Below, in pieces: positions 8,912 through 19,871 of a stretch of DNA of 64,000 nt (positions within the stretch are counted from its first letter, which is position 1; every line of letters begins with the position of its first letter). The notes beneath the pieces were generated by a model. That model worked only from the letters and a program-made list of their open reading frames with translations. It was not told the origin of the DNA and made no database searches. Source of the DNA: Triparma columacea (Eukaryota > Sar > Bolidophyceae > Parmales > Triparmaceae); NCBI GenBank assembly GCA_030267965.1, contig BRYA01000528.1:1-64000 (forward strand), given 5' to 3'. The translations under genes and the position numbers were made by a program.

Positions 8912-11547
8912 TCATAATCCCCCTCCATCCCCCCCCTCGATGTCCCCATTTCCCTCCCCTCCCCCCTTCTCTCCCCTCTCCCTCTTTCCATTAAGTACGT
9001 CCTCCGGCGGTATGCTTATGGGTATGTCCATCCCCCCCTTAATTTCCTTCATGTTCCCCTTGACCTTCCCCTCCAGCATCGCCTTCCTCCTCTGCATGAA
9101 CGCCAGCGCCCCGCACCTCTCGGTAATCAGGTCGGCCAAAACCTTGCACTGGCTGAAGCTTAGGGGGCCAACCTTGGGGATGCCCCCGCGGTCGCGGAGG
9201 ATCTGGTTGAGGATAATGTCGGTGGAGTCGAGCGGGGGAGCCTCGATGCTTATCCTGACCTTGATCTGAACGGGGAACGGGCTGGTGGTGGCGTTCCCGA
9301 CCTTGCTGAAGAGGCTGGGGTCCATGTTCAGTTCCATGGTGCTAACGGCCTCGAATACTCCGAACAGTAGCCCGTCGCTTAAATTGTAGATGAAGATGGC
9401 TGCCCCTGGTTGGATCTACGACGACGAGCAGAGCAAAGCGTGAAATTGGGTTAGTCCTCGGCCTCTTGTTGAATGCGCGAATCCTACATCCCCCCTCTCC
9501 CCCCCCCCCCCCCCCCTCTCTCACCTTGCTGGCTGCGAGTTTCATATGCATCGGGAGTCCGAAGATGCCCTTCTCAATCGCTTCCCCCATGGCGCTCGTA
9601 GTCGCCCCGAACAGGAACCCCGGTACCTGGTGCAGTGGCCACCCGTCCCCGTCCTCAAGGTAGGGGGTGAAGAAGGGGTCCAGCGTGTCCTGGAGGGCCT
9701 TCTTGTCCTGGCAGAGGTACGTGGGCTCGTGGAGGGTCACCTGGGGGGTGTTCCAGCAGGCAGATAGGACCCGCTCGCCTACGTCGGGGGTGAGGATCGC
9801 GAAGCCACCCCCGACGCCGACGTCGGGCATCTTGAGGCCCTTGGCCTCCCGGGCTGTGGTCTCGATGGGGAGCTCCATGCTCCTGTAGAACGTTATCCCG
9901 ACCCTGCAGCACCTCTTTAAGCCCATGGACCTCTCATTCTCGGAGACGGCTGCCGTCTCTACTATGCCGACGGCCTGGATGTGGCCGCTATGGATGACGG
10001 TGAAGAAGACGCAGAGCTGCCCCGTCTTGCACCTCCTCATCCTGTCGTTCATGTCGGCGCACATCTTCTCGTCCACCCACGTCTCCTTCCTCCCCACCGT
10101 CATTGCCAGGTCCTTGTAAGTCGGGGTGTTGAAAGCCATGTACTCGGCACCCCTGGGTTCCGTCACCGGGTTCGGCCGCCCGCCCCCGACCCCCATGCCC
10201 TCGAAGTACTCCACGGAGGCCTCCTGGTATCCTGCCCCGAAAATGTCGTTCCTGATCTCCCCGGCTGCGTCTAGCCCCGCCATGATGGCGGTCCCTCCTC
10301 CGAATTTCGGGTTCATCAACTTGTGCCTTTGCAGTTCTTCCTTCCCGTGCGCAAAGTGGCATCCGTCCCCGAACGGGCAGCTCCCCTGCAGGAAGTGTTT
10401 GCACATGCTGACCTTAAAGTACTCGCTCTGTTTCGCCGCCGGTCTCCTTAAGGCCACCCCGTCCTTCCCGGCCTGCATCTGGGCGAGGCCGAGGGTGAAG
10501 TCGCAGACGAGGGCGCGGTCGATGCGCTCCTTGCGGGTGTGCTTGTAGCGGCAGAAACCGCCGTGGATGCAGAATCCCTGCTTGTAGAAGACGCACTCCA
10601 TCCGGTCCTGCGGGGGGGGGGGGGGGAAGGGGGGGGGAAGGGGAGGGGGAGGGTTGTCAACATTAAGAGAGTGAATAGAAGTAGGAACAGATGTAGGAAC
10701 AGAAGAAGTAGGAACAGAAGATTCATTCCATCTGAGCGTTCCATCAGTAATCAACAGTCTGCGCCTCCTACATATCTCTCGTGTATCACTCGCGTAGCTC
10801 TCAAGTATCTCTCTCGTATCGCTCTTGCATCTGTCAACCCCCCATATCTCTCTCTCTCTCTCTCTCTCACCTCCTCCTTAATATGTCTAAACGGGCAATC
10901 CGGTGTTTTACACCTATCCCCATGCCTACAAAGCGGCATCCTCTCCAAATCAAACTGATGCAAGAACTCACACCTCTCCCCTTTCATGCACAAACCCTTC
11001 ATCCAGTGACGGCAGACGACTGTACGAAGACGAGGGTCGTTGCGGACGGAATTCAGGGCGGCTTCGCTGTTCTCCTCGTGACTGTAGTTGTTGGGGACGG
11101 CGATTCCATTTTCATCGAGGAATACGCTCCCTGCCTTTTTGTAGGGGAGGGGATCTTGGAGTTTTGGGATTGCCTAATGTTGTTGTTTGTTGTTGTTGTT
11201 GTTGTTGTTGTGTAGTGTGTGTGGGAGAGAGTGTGTGTGTGGAGGGGGTGGGGCGGTGGAGTGTCAGTGTGAGGGTATTAGCGTTGTTATGTAGTATTTA
11301 TGTGTGTTTATGTGTGTATTTATTTGTTTATAGTCGTATGTATACATATCAATCTTATTTAACGTTAGTGGGCAATATTAATGAGTGATTGCTGGAAGGA
11401 CCGTGAAGGAGGAAATGTGGACATGTGTTGAATTCTGCTCTAATATGAGTTACGACTATAAACATTCGATGTTAAACAACATACCTGTTCGTATATATAA
11501 TCATCCACTTCAAAATGGACGTTATTGATGCTTATTGCATTTTGCAT
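8912..11547 (-). CDS. CPSF30-like CCCH zinc-finger protein with a DCD domain
   Basis: Four exons give about 650 residues: 11547-11485, 11173-10871, 10607-9525 and 9415-8912, all phase 0. Four C-x-C-x-C-x-H fingers are visible: CRHWMKGLCMKGERCEFLH, CRHGDRCKTPDCPFRH, CVFYKQGFCIHGGFCRYKH and CKHFLQGSCPFGDGCHFAH. The first three closely match the CPSF30/Yth1 mRNA 3'-end processing factor. The region at about residues 270-400 (QLCVFFTVIHSGHIQAVGIV) is weakly YTH-like. The C-terminus is a DCD domain, starting at PGFLFGATTSAMGEAIEKGIFGLP and continuing across the last intron as AIFIYNLSDGLLFGVFEA. Inferred role: RNA binding, possibly in 3'-end formation or m6A reading. Exon 1 is tentative. Without it, the first ATG at 11002 would lose two cysteine-finger residues, so an upstream exon is needed. 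Confidence 0.8.
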
Positions 11548-11942
11548 GACCACAAAGGAGTTTGGCACAAGGAATTTGGCCAGATAATTGAGGCTATTTT
11601 GGGAAAAGGTCCCAGAGTTTTCAACTTAACGGTTTATTCCTTGTTCTCCCGTGTCAAGGGTACGTGTTGATTTATTGATACCGGCGTCCTCTTAAAAGTC
11701 CCGTTAAATGTCTTCCAATAGAGAAATGGCCAGAGGCTTTTAGCCAGTTGCGAGGAGGGAAAGGAAGAATTACATGGAATTTGTCTCATCGTTGATTTTT
11801 ACTTCCTATTCCGTAAAGGAACCCAATACTACCTCCTTGGGTCCTATTCCCGATATTTTTAGTATCACGTTTGGGTTATTACAGCAGAAAACATCAATTG
11901 ACGCTTGTTCTTACTCCACCTAAAGACTCTCCACTTCCCAAA
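11548..11942. promoter_or_regulatory. Divergent intergenic region with the LRR 5' leader
   Basis: About 395 bp between the divergent zinc-finger and LRR genes, so promoters for both should lie here. The right half (about 11750-11905) is a diverged copy of sequence at about 14345-14565 upstream of the DNA methyltransferase. A 51-codon plus-strand frame (11515-11668) overlaps the proposed zinc-finger exon 1. I cannot tell which is real. Confidence 0.4.
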
Positions 11943-13991
11943 ATGACCAAAACAGCAGTATACACAGGCACAGACGAGACAGAGAGCTTCAGATACGATA
12001 CTGAACTCACAGAAGTGACTTTTGCACAAGGAGTGACGACAATTGGCGAGGGCGCCTTCTTGGGATGCTCCTCCCTCGCAGCCATCACAATCCCGGACGG
12101 AGTAACAACGATTGGCGTTAACGCCTTCAGCGGATGCTCCTCCCTCACGGCCATCACCATCCCGGACGGAGTGACGACAATTGGCGGGGGCGCCTTCTCT
12201 GTATGCTCCTCCCTCACGGCCATCATCATCCCGGAGGAAGTGACGTCAATTGGCGTATATGCCTTCTACTTCTGCTCCTCACTCACGGCCATCACCATCC
12301 CGGACGGAGTGACAACGATTAGCCAGTGCGCCTTCGGTGAATGCTCCTCCCTCACGTCCATCGCAATCCCCGACGGAGTGACAACGATTAGCAAAGCTGC
12401 CTTCTCCGGATGCTCCTCCCTCACGGCCATCACCATCCCGGACGGAGTGACGATGATTGACGAATGCTCCTTCTTGGGATGCTCCTCCCTCACGGCCATC
12501 ACCATCCCCGACGCAGTGACGACGATTGGCAGTAACGCCTTCAGCGGATGCTCCTCCCTCACGTCCATCACAATCCCAGACGGAGCGACGATGATTGGAA
12601 ATCGTGCCTTCAGCGGATGCTCCTCCCTCACGGCCATTACCATCCCGGAAGGAGTTACAGCGATTGGCCAAGGCGCCTTCTGGGGATGCTCCTCCCTCAC
12701 GGCTGTCAACATCCCGGACGGAGTGACGACAATTGGCGATTGCGCCTTCATGGGATGCTCCTCCCTCACGGCCATCACCATCCCGGACGGAGTGACAACA
12801 ATTGGCTATTCCGCCTTCTCTGAATGCTCCTCCCTCACGGCCATCACCATCCCGGACTTAGTGACGACAATTGGCGATTGCGCCTTCATGGGATGCTCCT
12901 CCCTCACGGCCATCACCATCCCGGACGGAGTGACAACTATTAACGAACGCGCCTTCGAAGGATGCTCCTCCCTCACGGCCATCACCATCCCGGAGGGAGT
13001 TACAACGATTGGCGAAGGCGCCTTCTGGGCATGCACCTCCCTCACGGCTATCACCATCCCGGACTCAGTGACGTTGATTGGCATGTATGCCTTCAGGGGA
13101 TGCTCATCTCTCACGGCCATCACCATCCCGGACTTAGTGACGACAATTGGTTTTGGCGCCTTCCTCGGATGCTCCTCCCTCACGGCCATCACAATCCCGG
13201 AGGGAGTGACAACGATTGGCAGAATCGCCTTCGAAGACTGCTCCTCCCTCACGGCCATCACCATCCCGGATGGAGTGACTTCGATTGGCGATTTCACCTT
13301 CCACGGATGCCTCTCCCTCACAGCCATCACCATCCCGGACAGAGTGACAACGATTGGCGAACACGCCTTCCAAGAATGCTCCTCCCTCACGGCCATCACC
13401 ATCCCGGATGGAGTGACGACAATTGGTGAAAACGCCTTCTTTAGATGCTCCTCCCTCACGGCCATCACCATCCCGGACGGAGTGACGACAATTAACAAAA
13501 ACGCCTTCTTCGGATGCTCCTCCCTCGCGGCCATCACCATCCCAATTGGAGTGACGACAATTGGCGATGACGCTTTCTTCAGATGCTCCTCCCTCACAGC
13601 CATGACCATTCCGGACTGCGTGACAATGATTGGCGAAAGCGCCTTCATGGGATGCTCCTCCCTGACCAAACTCATTCTATCTCCTGCCGTTTCCATCGGT
13701 GAAGACTGCTTCTATAGCTGCACTGCCCTACTCACTGCCGCTGCCGATAAAAATATGCCGACTGTCGAGGACCTCCTCCATTACAGGTGGCACCGCAAAC
13801 TCGCTGTGACGGAACGCGTCAACGCTCTTCTGTGCCTCAAGGGAACCTGGGATCACGTGGAGGATCCACCCAGGAGATCAGCTAGGAAGCGGAAGCGAAC
13901 TGACGGAGTTGAAGCCCCACCGCTAAGGGTAACTCCGGCACGTGAGAAGATCCCGAAGGTTTTGTGGAGAGTAATTCTGGAGTTTCTCTAA
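11943..13991 (+). CDS. BspA-type leucine-rich-repeat protein
   Basis: Single exon of 682 residues from ATG 11943 (MTKTAVYTGTDE), the first ATG in frame. About 24 tandem 23-residue LRR_5 (Treponema pallidum/BspA-type) repeats with consensus CSSLTAITIPDGVTTIG-x2-AF-x-G cover residues 40-600. A C-terminal cap follows, containing SIGEDCFYSCTAL, then a helical domain (ADKNMPTVEDLLHYRWHRKL) and a basic RRSARKRKRTD stretch that could be a nuclear-localisation signal. There is no signal peptide, unlike bacterial surface BspA proteins, so an intracellular interaction role is more likely. The ending (VLWRVILEFL) is reminiscent of F-box-associated LRR proteins in algae and Trichomonas. This family expands lineage-specifically in stramenopiles. 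The specific partner is unknown. Confidence 0.9.
   Translation: MTKTAVYTGTDETESFRYDTELTEVTFAQGVTTIGEGAFLGCSSLAAITIPDGVTTIGVNAFSGCSSLTAITIPDGVTTIGGGAFSVCSSLTAIIIPEEVTSIGVYAFYFCSSLTAITIPDGVTTISQCAFGECSSLTSIAIPDGVTTISKAAFSGCSSLTAITIPDGVTMIDECSFLGCSSLTAITIPDAVTTIGSNAFSGCSSLTSITIPDGATMIGNRAFSGCSSLTAITIPEGVTAIGQGAFWGCSSLTAVNIPDGVTTIGDCAFMGCSSLTAITIPDGVTTIGYSAFSECSSLTAITIPDLVTTIGDCAFMGCSSLTAITIPDGVTTINERAFEGCSSLTAITIPEGVTTIGEGAFWACTSLTAITIPDSVTLIGMYAFRGCSSLTAITIPDLVTTIGFGAFLGCSSLTAITIPEGVTTIGRIAFEDCSSLTAITIPDGVTSIGDFTFHGCLSLTAITIPDRVTTIGEHAFQECSSLTAITIPDGVTTIGENAFFRCSSLTAITIPDGVTTINKNAFFGCSSLAAITIPIGVTTIGDDAFFRCSSLTAMTIPDCVTMIGESAFMGCSSLTKLILSPAVSIGEDCFYSCTALLTAAADKNMPTVEDLLHYRWHRKLAVTERVNALLCLKGTWDHVEDPPRRSARKRKRTDGVEAPPLRVTPAREKIPKVLWRVILEFL
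12060..13675 (+). repeat. 69-bp coding tandem repeat
   Basis: About 24 units of 69 bp inside the LRR gene. The core TGCTCCTCCCTCACGGCCAT is nearly invariant, and variation is concentrated in the six or so codons after ATTGGC. The low divergence at silent sites suggests recent unit expansion or homogenisation. The antisense strand is also open for long stretches because of the repeat composition. Confidence 0.9.
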
Positions 13992-14666
13992 CCACTTTGC
14001 GCATGAATGAAACAATCGGGTCATAATACTAGATGATTATACGTTTGAACTCTTTGCGCTTGATTAGTTGGATTTAAGGCTGTCCGAACTAAAGTTTGTT
14101 GGGTAAAAAATAGAAATATTTGAGGGCGTCAAGTTTAATTCTTTAAAACAACAGAGTACTTCAAACCCCCCTCTCCTCTGAATCGGATAAGAGCTGTGTA
14201 AATCGTAGTTTTGTGGGGAATAACACACAGGTCTGAACAAACCCACCCTTTAGTGGAGGGAGAAATAGGGGCAATAAATAAATCTATCAAGATAAGGGTA
14301 AGGCTGACAACGATGACAGTTATGACCCTTGTTAAGGCTTCAACCAGTTGTATTTCGTCCTCTCGTTGATTTTGGTCTCCTATTCACGCCAAGTTCAAGT
14401 TATTTCCCCTCTACAATCGGTCGGTCGACTGACTGAGTATTCATTGAGTTGGATTATTCGTCTCATAGACAAGATAATACTACTTTCGGCCATATTTCCG
14501 ATACTGTTAGCATCATGTTGGGGTTTGCATGGGCAGATAAAGCCATTGACGCCACAATGATGCATTCCTTGAGGGTCTCACAATCCCTCTCCCTTGTTCT
14601 TTGTCACTCACACACACACTAACCCTCCGTAAAACGTCATCTTCCCGCATCGTCACTGACAGGCAA
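13992..14666. promoter_or_regulatory. Intergenic region upstream of the DNA methyltransferase
   Basis: About 675 bp. No gene is supported in 13992-14340. From about 14345 to 14565 the sequence aligns, with gaps, to about 11750-11905 upstream of the LRR gene. Shared blocks include CTCGTTGATTTT, CTCCTATTC, AATACTAC and a terminal ATTGACGC. It probably contains the promoter and 5' leader. Confidence 0.4.
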
Positions 14667-16385
14667 ATGAGCAAAAACGCGATCAAGAAGTACAAGCAGG
14701 GCGAAATTGAGATTGGCGACTTAGTCTTTGTCAGAGACAGCCAGTGGGCCGATGTTACCAGAGCTACGACTCTCAAGGTCCTAGATCTTAAGGTGCGGGA
14801 CGGGATTATTACGGAGGTGGAGGTAAAATGGCACTCACGCCCAAAAGATACCGACTGGGTACTGACTGAGAGAGTGAGCAAGATAGATCAAAAACAAAGA
14901 CAGACCCGCTCTGGCGGCATACCGGCCGTCACGTCCATTCCTGCATCCACGGAAGGGCCGCCGGAGACCAAGCGAAAGGCGATTAAGCCGGACGCCGCCC
15001 CTAATAGTCGTAAGAGGAGGCTCCCGGTTTCACCTAGCTCCAATCATAACGCCGCTGCGACCACCAGCTCAGCTGAGCTCACCTCAATCCAAAACGAGGA
15101 CGTGGACGAGACCTCCCCCAACGTATACGGCTATCACTCTACTCTCGACCGGTATATTGGCGCTAACGAGAAACAGGTCGTATCGGATGCATGGTTTACA
15201 ATCGAAATGATCCTTACGCAGGCCAAAGAGGGCACGTACAAGGAGAAGAAGATAAACGTCTTCTCCCTCGCAGGAGGAAAGGGTTCGGAAATTGAGGCCC
15301 TTTTAAAGCAGGGTATTGATCCATCTAAGATCCGTTGTTTTGTCTCCGAGCTCATGACAGAGGACGTCGTCATGGCGCTGCGCATGAATCTAGTGAAGCG
15401 GGGGGTCGAGCACTACTGGCTCGGCCCTTTGGGCGACCCAGAGATGTTTTCAAGAATTGATACCTACCAGGAGAAATTCGGAAAGGCTGACTTCTGTTTT
15501 GCGTCCCCACCCTGTCAAGATTTTTCCCTTGCCGGGAATCGACGTGGAGTGAAAGGGGAGAACGGGCAGCTCTTCTCCAAGGCTGTCGAGGTAATCCGCC
15601 ATCTTGGCGATCAAGGGAATCCTAGATTCGTGTGGATGATTGAAAACACCCCTATGGAGAAAGTGACCCTGGAAGAGCTCAACGAAATGTGTGGAGTCGC
15701 CGCGTTTGAGTCAAATGCACTTGAGGCTTGGCCAAGTTGCAAGAGGGTGCGACTTATTTGGACTAACTTCCTACCAGGTCCGCTGACGAAGAATCCTAAT
15801 GGGGACCTCGAGAAAATTCTTGTTAACAGGAGCGCGAATGCTATCATCGGCGCTGGGCGAAGGACTGAAGGCGAGGCTTATTTCAACACCATCAAGGCTT
15901 CGGGTCACGATAATATAGTGGTCGAGGGGGAGAGAGCAGAGCATCGGTCCAAACCTACAATTTTGGAGCTAGAACGTCTTCACAATTGCTCGTCAATGGA
16001 GTCGGGATACCAGGCTAGCATCGACTGCAGCAGTGGCGAACTTGTCCCTGCGAAAGGCCCTGACGGAAAAGTACTCCCCAAGATTACGTTCACGGACGAT
16101 CAGCGGACCAAGATCATTGGTAATTCCGTTCATGTGGAGTGGATTCGCCAGCTGATGAGGTAAGATAGTTATGAAACCAACCTTTCCTTCATGTACTAAC
16201 ATATAAAAAAAAGGCCCATAATGTGCATGTTCAGGGAAGTGATCGATGACGACAAAGTTCTCGTCGAGCAGGTGAGAAGGTGCTTGTACTGGATAACTAC
16301 GAACATTGCCGATACTTCCGTATGTGACGTTGCTGCTGACAACTTCTTTGCCGTTTCTAACGCAATGGCATCCCTTCCTTTTTGA
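14667..16385 (+). CDS. C5-cytosine DNA methyltransferase
   Basis: Two exons, 14667-16159 and 16235-16385, give 547 residues. The 75-nt intron is GTAAGA...TTCAG. Skipping it would end the protein at QLMR. Splicing adds about 49 residues ending NAMASLPF. Visible motifs: I, FSLAGGKGSEIEAL (about residue 198, SAM binding); IV, SPPCQDFSLAG (about 280) with the catalytic Cys in PCQ; VI, IENTPM (about 324); X, GNSVHVEW (about 484). The N-terminal 80 residues (GDLVFVRDSQWADVTRATTL) look like a small beta-barrel chromatin reader (Tudor/chromo/PWWP-like), followed by a basic linker KRRLPVSPSS. It transfers a methyl group from SAM to cytosine C5 in DNA. It resembles DNMT enzymes rather than the tRNA enzyme DNMT2. 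The subfamily is not certain. Confidence 0.85.
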
Positions 16386-16679
16386 CTCGCTTCGCTCGTC
16401 ACAGCTTAAAACAAGCTCCATGAAGTTCTTGGAGGGAGGAGAAGGGTGACGGGGGGACTAAGATTAAGGTTGGCGCTGGCTGGAGCGAGGGGGGCGGGTG
16501 ACTGATTGCATGAATGATGTATAACCAGAGTGAATGAAATGAAACTCTATGTTGTTGAATCAATCTTTATAAGCACGACGATAAAGACATTTTCAAATTA
16601 GTAACGATTTACCTTACAAAACAAATAACACAACTTTGATGGAGACGGTGATGGAGGCGACTGAAGAGGACCCCTTACA

Positions 16680-17614
16680 TTACATCATCCCGAAAACGAG
16701 TCCGCCTCGGCACATTGCCATGTATTCCTCAGCAGTCATCATTCCCTCCTCCTCCTCCTCCTCCTCCTGCTCCTCCTCGCTCGAGCTAAGAGACTCCATT
16801 TGCCTATTCATATCCTCAACGAACAACCTGTCCTCCTCCCTCCATCCCTCCATTTCCAAACCCTTCCCCTCGATTCCCTTTGGCAGGTTGATGACGCTGC
16901 TTGTCAATGCCTTGTCTTCCGGGCTCCAACTTACGAACCCAATGTAAGCAACCTCCCCCTCTCCCCCACTCCCCTTGTGTATCGCTACTGGGGTGGACTC
17001 GTTCGTCGGATAGTCGTCATCGTCGTAGTCGTCGTCATCGTAGTGGTATGCCAATACCCTCTCCGGTTTCGGCGCCAGGATGAAATTGCCCTTGCAGTAG
17101 GAATACTGCGATCCGACGTGGATGTCCATGAACGAACCGATGTGTTCCCGAAAATCATCGTTGAGTTGAGAAATTCGAGAACTCGAATCAGAAGGGAGGA
17201 ACAGGGAGGCACCGAGGTGGGTGTAGGCCCACTGCTCTTTGGTGTAGGAGTGGAAATCCCATGAGGTCCCGAACATGAGGTTGGCTCGGTGTTTGGGAAA
17301 TTTGTAAATCCCCATCCATGCAATGATGACGACGCGACCACCCCTCTTGTAGTACTCCGAAAGCCACGACCCCCCCGACTCGTTTGCATACGAATCGCCC
17401 ACGACAACTGTCTTGTATTTGGCGCAAATCATATCGAAATTGCCCTTTCCGTCGACTTCTCTCTCGTCAATTATGTCAGAGTTGGCAACCAAGGAGTTTG
17501 CAAAATCAGAAGCGTTGAAGACGTCGATGAACAAGACGCGATCGCCAGTAACACGGCTCGTTTCTCATCGCCCTCAACCACGCCCGAGGCAGCAACAGAT
17601 GTGAAATCAGACAT
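16680..17614 (-). pseudogene. Unknown acidic-tail protein with an apparent N-terminal frameshift
   Basis: The main open frame, 17534-16680, has about 285 residues and no ATG near its start. The ATG at 17614 (MSDFTSVAASGVVEG) reads in another frame. The two frames meet near 17560-17575, where the downstream frame continues RVTGDRVLFIDVFNASDFANS. A TGA blocks simple extension, and no intron fits in the gap. It may be a one-base assembly error, a real frameshift or a pseudogene. The body contains VVVGDSYANESGGSWLSEYYKRGG and RVVIIAWMGIYKF, suggesting a Rossmann-like fold. An acidic DDDDYDDDDY stretch follows, then a glutamate-rich tail (EEEQEEEEEEE). No family recognised. If the frame is restored biologically, it would be an ordinary 310-residue cytosolic protein. 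Confidence 0.55.
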
Positions 17615-17798
17615 GAAGAAGCGGAAATGAGGTGGTTTGGGATATTATCGCGTATTGAATTGAAGTGAGGTAGGCGATATGACTTCGATGGCGAGGGTTG
17701 AGCACGTAGGTCAAAAAAGGAAAGGAATAGAAAATTGAATCTCTTATTAATTTGGGCATATTTCCATCAACGAATTCCTTCTCTCCCCAACCAAAGTT

Positions 17799-19791
17799 AT
17801 GCGTCGTCCCCTCCACCCATCTTCCGGTTCTCCCGTTCTTCCTCTCCGTGTCCCTTCCCCCTTCCGTCCCTCTGGTGTTTCAGCTTCCTCCCCCCCCCCC
17901 CCCCGGTTCTCCTGGAGCTCAGCACTAATAGCCATCCTCGTTACAGTCAACGTATGCCTTTATATACGTCCCTCCCCCCGCCCTCCCCAGCTCCCTCCCC
18001 CCCCCTCCTCCTCCTCCTCCTCCTCCTCCTCCTCCTCCTCTGCTGGGTACCTTATGGAGTCCCTTGAGTCTGCTAGGGAGTGGGAGAGGGGAGCTTACGA
18101 GAGGTCGGTTGAGAAGGCTAGGGGTCTGGTCGACATGGTTAGGGGGGGGAGTGGGGGGGAGGCCAAGGTCGGGGCGGTCATGAGGGACGCAAGAGAGGTG
18201 AGAGATGAGGGGGGGGGAAGGCAATGGAACAACTGACAAGAGAACCCCCAACGCCGCCGAACGCGCAAGCACACACACATACACACACATACACACACAT
18301 ACACAAAACAACACGCTAACTCATTCCACTTCGTAAGCAGGCTGAGCTACTCGCAGATAAACACGAGGATATACTGAAGGCATCCTCTTCTTCCTCCTCC
18401 TCCTCCTCCTCTTCTTCCTCCTCCTCCTCGACTACCACCACTCGAAGCTCCTCCCTCCCTCCCCCCCTCCCCTCTCTCCCAAGCGTTTCTTCCCCCAAGG
18501 ACCTAGTAATAGGCATGGCGTCCGGTATCTCAGACGCCCAGCTCGCCGTGTTCGTCCTCTCCCTCCGCCTCTACAATACCCCCTCAACCACCGCAATTGT
18601 CCTCTTCATGGACGAGATCTCCCCCAAAGCCAAAGAGATCATGGACGAGCACGTCGTTGAGGGTCTGCTGTTCGACGCATCCTCCTTTGTCCCCGTCCAC
18701 CCCAGCACCTACCGTTGGCCCATGATCTCGGAGGAGGTCGCCCGTAGGGGATCCGGAGTCCGGAATGTCCTGGTGGCTGACATTCGTGACATGGCGTTCC
18801 AGGGTGACCCGTTCTCGGTGGTGAGGAGGGAGGGGGAAGGGCTGCACGTATTCACGGGGGTTGAACACATCACGCTAGGGAAGGACGGGTGGAACGGAGG
18901 ATGGGTTAGGGACTGCTTCGGGGAGGGATTACTTAACAGGATTAAGGACGAGGTGAGAGGGGGGGCTGGGAAGTGGTGGGCAAGATGTAATACGGAAACT
19001 TAGGAATTCTCATGCCTCGCCTGAAAAATGAAGAGAAGAAAACTGACCCCCCCGTCTCGACATCTCCCCCCACACACACCCACACCCACCCAGATGATCA
19101 TATGCTCTGGTGTAAGCATCGGCGACAGGGCTAGCATGTTAGGTTACCTCTCCATGATGTCCGGTGAGATGTCCAAGCCTAGCTTCAAGGAGTGCGAGAG
19201 GAACGGCGTGGACCAGGGGGTCCACAACGTCCTCGTTCACACGGGGAGGCTGGAGGACGGGGGAGTCAGGGTTAAGGTACACAGGCAGGGGGGGGGGACG
19301 GTTGCCAACCTGCAGGCCGGGGTGGCCAAGTATAGGGCGAAGGTCGGGGTCGTGAACGGGGAGGGGGGGAGGGTGGACGTGGTGCACCAGTACGACAGGG
19401 ACGGTGAACTTCAGGACAACCTCTTTAGGGAGTTTGTGGGGTGGAACATGGCGGTGGATAGGGAGGGGGCGGGACAGTGCCAAGGGTACATGATCAAGGA
19501 GGTGAGAAGAGAGGAAGCATGGGGCAAGAAACGGCAACGAAGAACCGGCGCTGACTCCCCCCCCCCCCCCCCACCCCTGTCAAACCCCAGAACACCGAGG
19601 CGTTCAAGGGCATATGCGACCTCAGCCACGAGCCCGGCTCTGACTACCTGGAGTGCTGCCAGGTCTGCAACGGAAGGCCTGGGTGCAAGGGGTTCACGCA
19701 TATTAGAAAGGGGTGCTGGCTGAAGACGTGCGGGAACAACGGAAACAAGGAACTCAAGGTCGTGGGGGCGACGGGGGCGTGGAAGGTGTAA
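17799..19791 (+). CDS. Type II membrane glycosyltransferase with a PAN/apple domain
   Basis: Four exons, all phase 0: 17799-18197, 18341-18952, 19094-19501 and 19591-19791, giving 539 residues. A proline-rich cytosolic N-terminus is followed by one transmembrane segment (about 40-57, SALIAILVTVNVCLYI), so the protein is a Golgi-type type II membrane protein. Poly-serine tracts form a stem. The catalytic part has VLVADIRDMAFQGDPF (about 275-290), the D-x-x-D donor/metal site of nucleotide-sugar transferases, and CSGVSIGDRASM and GVDQGVHNVLVH motifs seen in plant and algal glycosyltransferases with the same architecture. Exon 4 encodes a PAN/apple-like domain (CCQVCNGRPGCKGFTHIRKG...CWLKTC), which binds carbohydrate or protein. 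The donor sugar and acceptor cannot be told from sequence. Confidence 0.8.
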
Positions 19792-19871
19792 GGGTCCCAA
19801 CGAAATGTGTATAAGAATAGAAACAAAACTTTGCCTAAAAAACAGTGCGCTCATCTATGCACGTATATCCG

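Noticed and set aside
12060..13675. CRISPR-like regular repeats
   Set aside because: The 69-bp repeats are in-frame coding units with variable codons, in a eukaryotic gene.
12266..13696. Long minus-strand open frames opposite the LRR gene (about 170 and 296 residues)
   Set aside because: They arise from the 69-bp repeat and have no family match, start context or splice signals; the plus-strand frame is a clear LRR protein.
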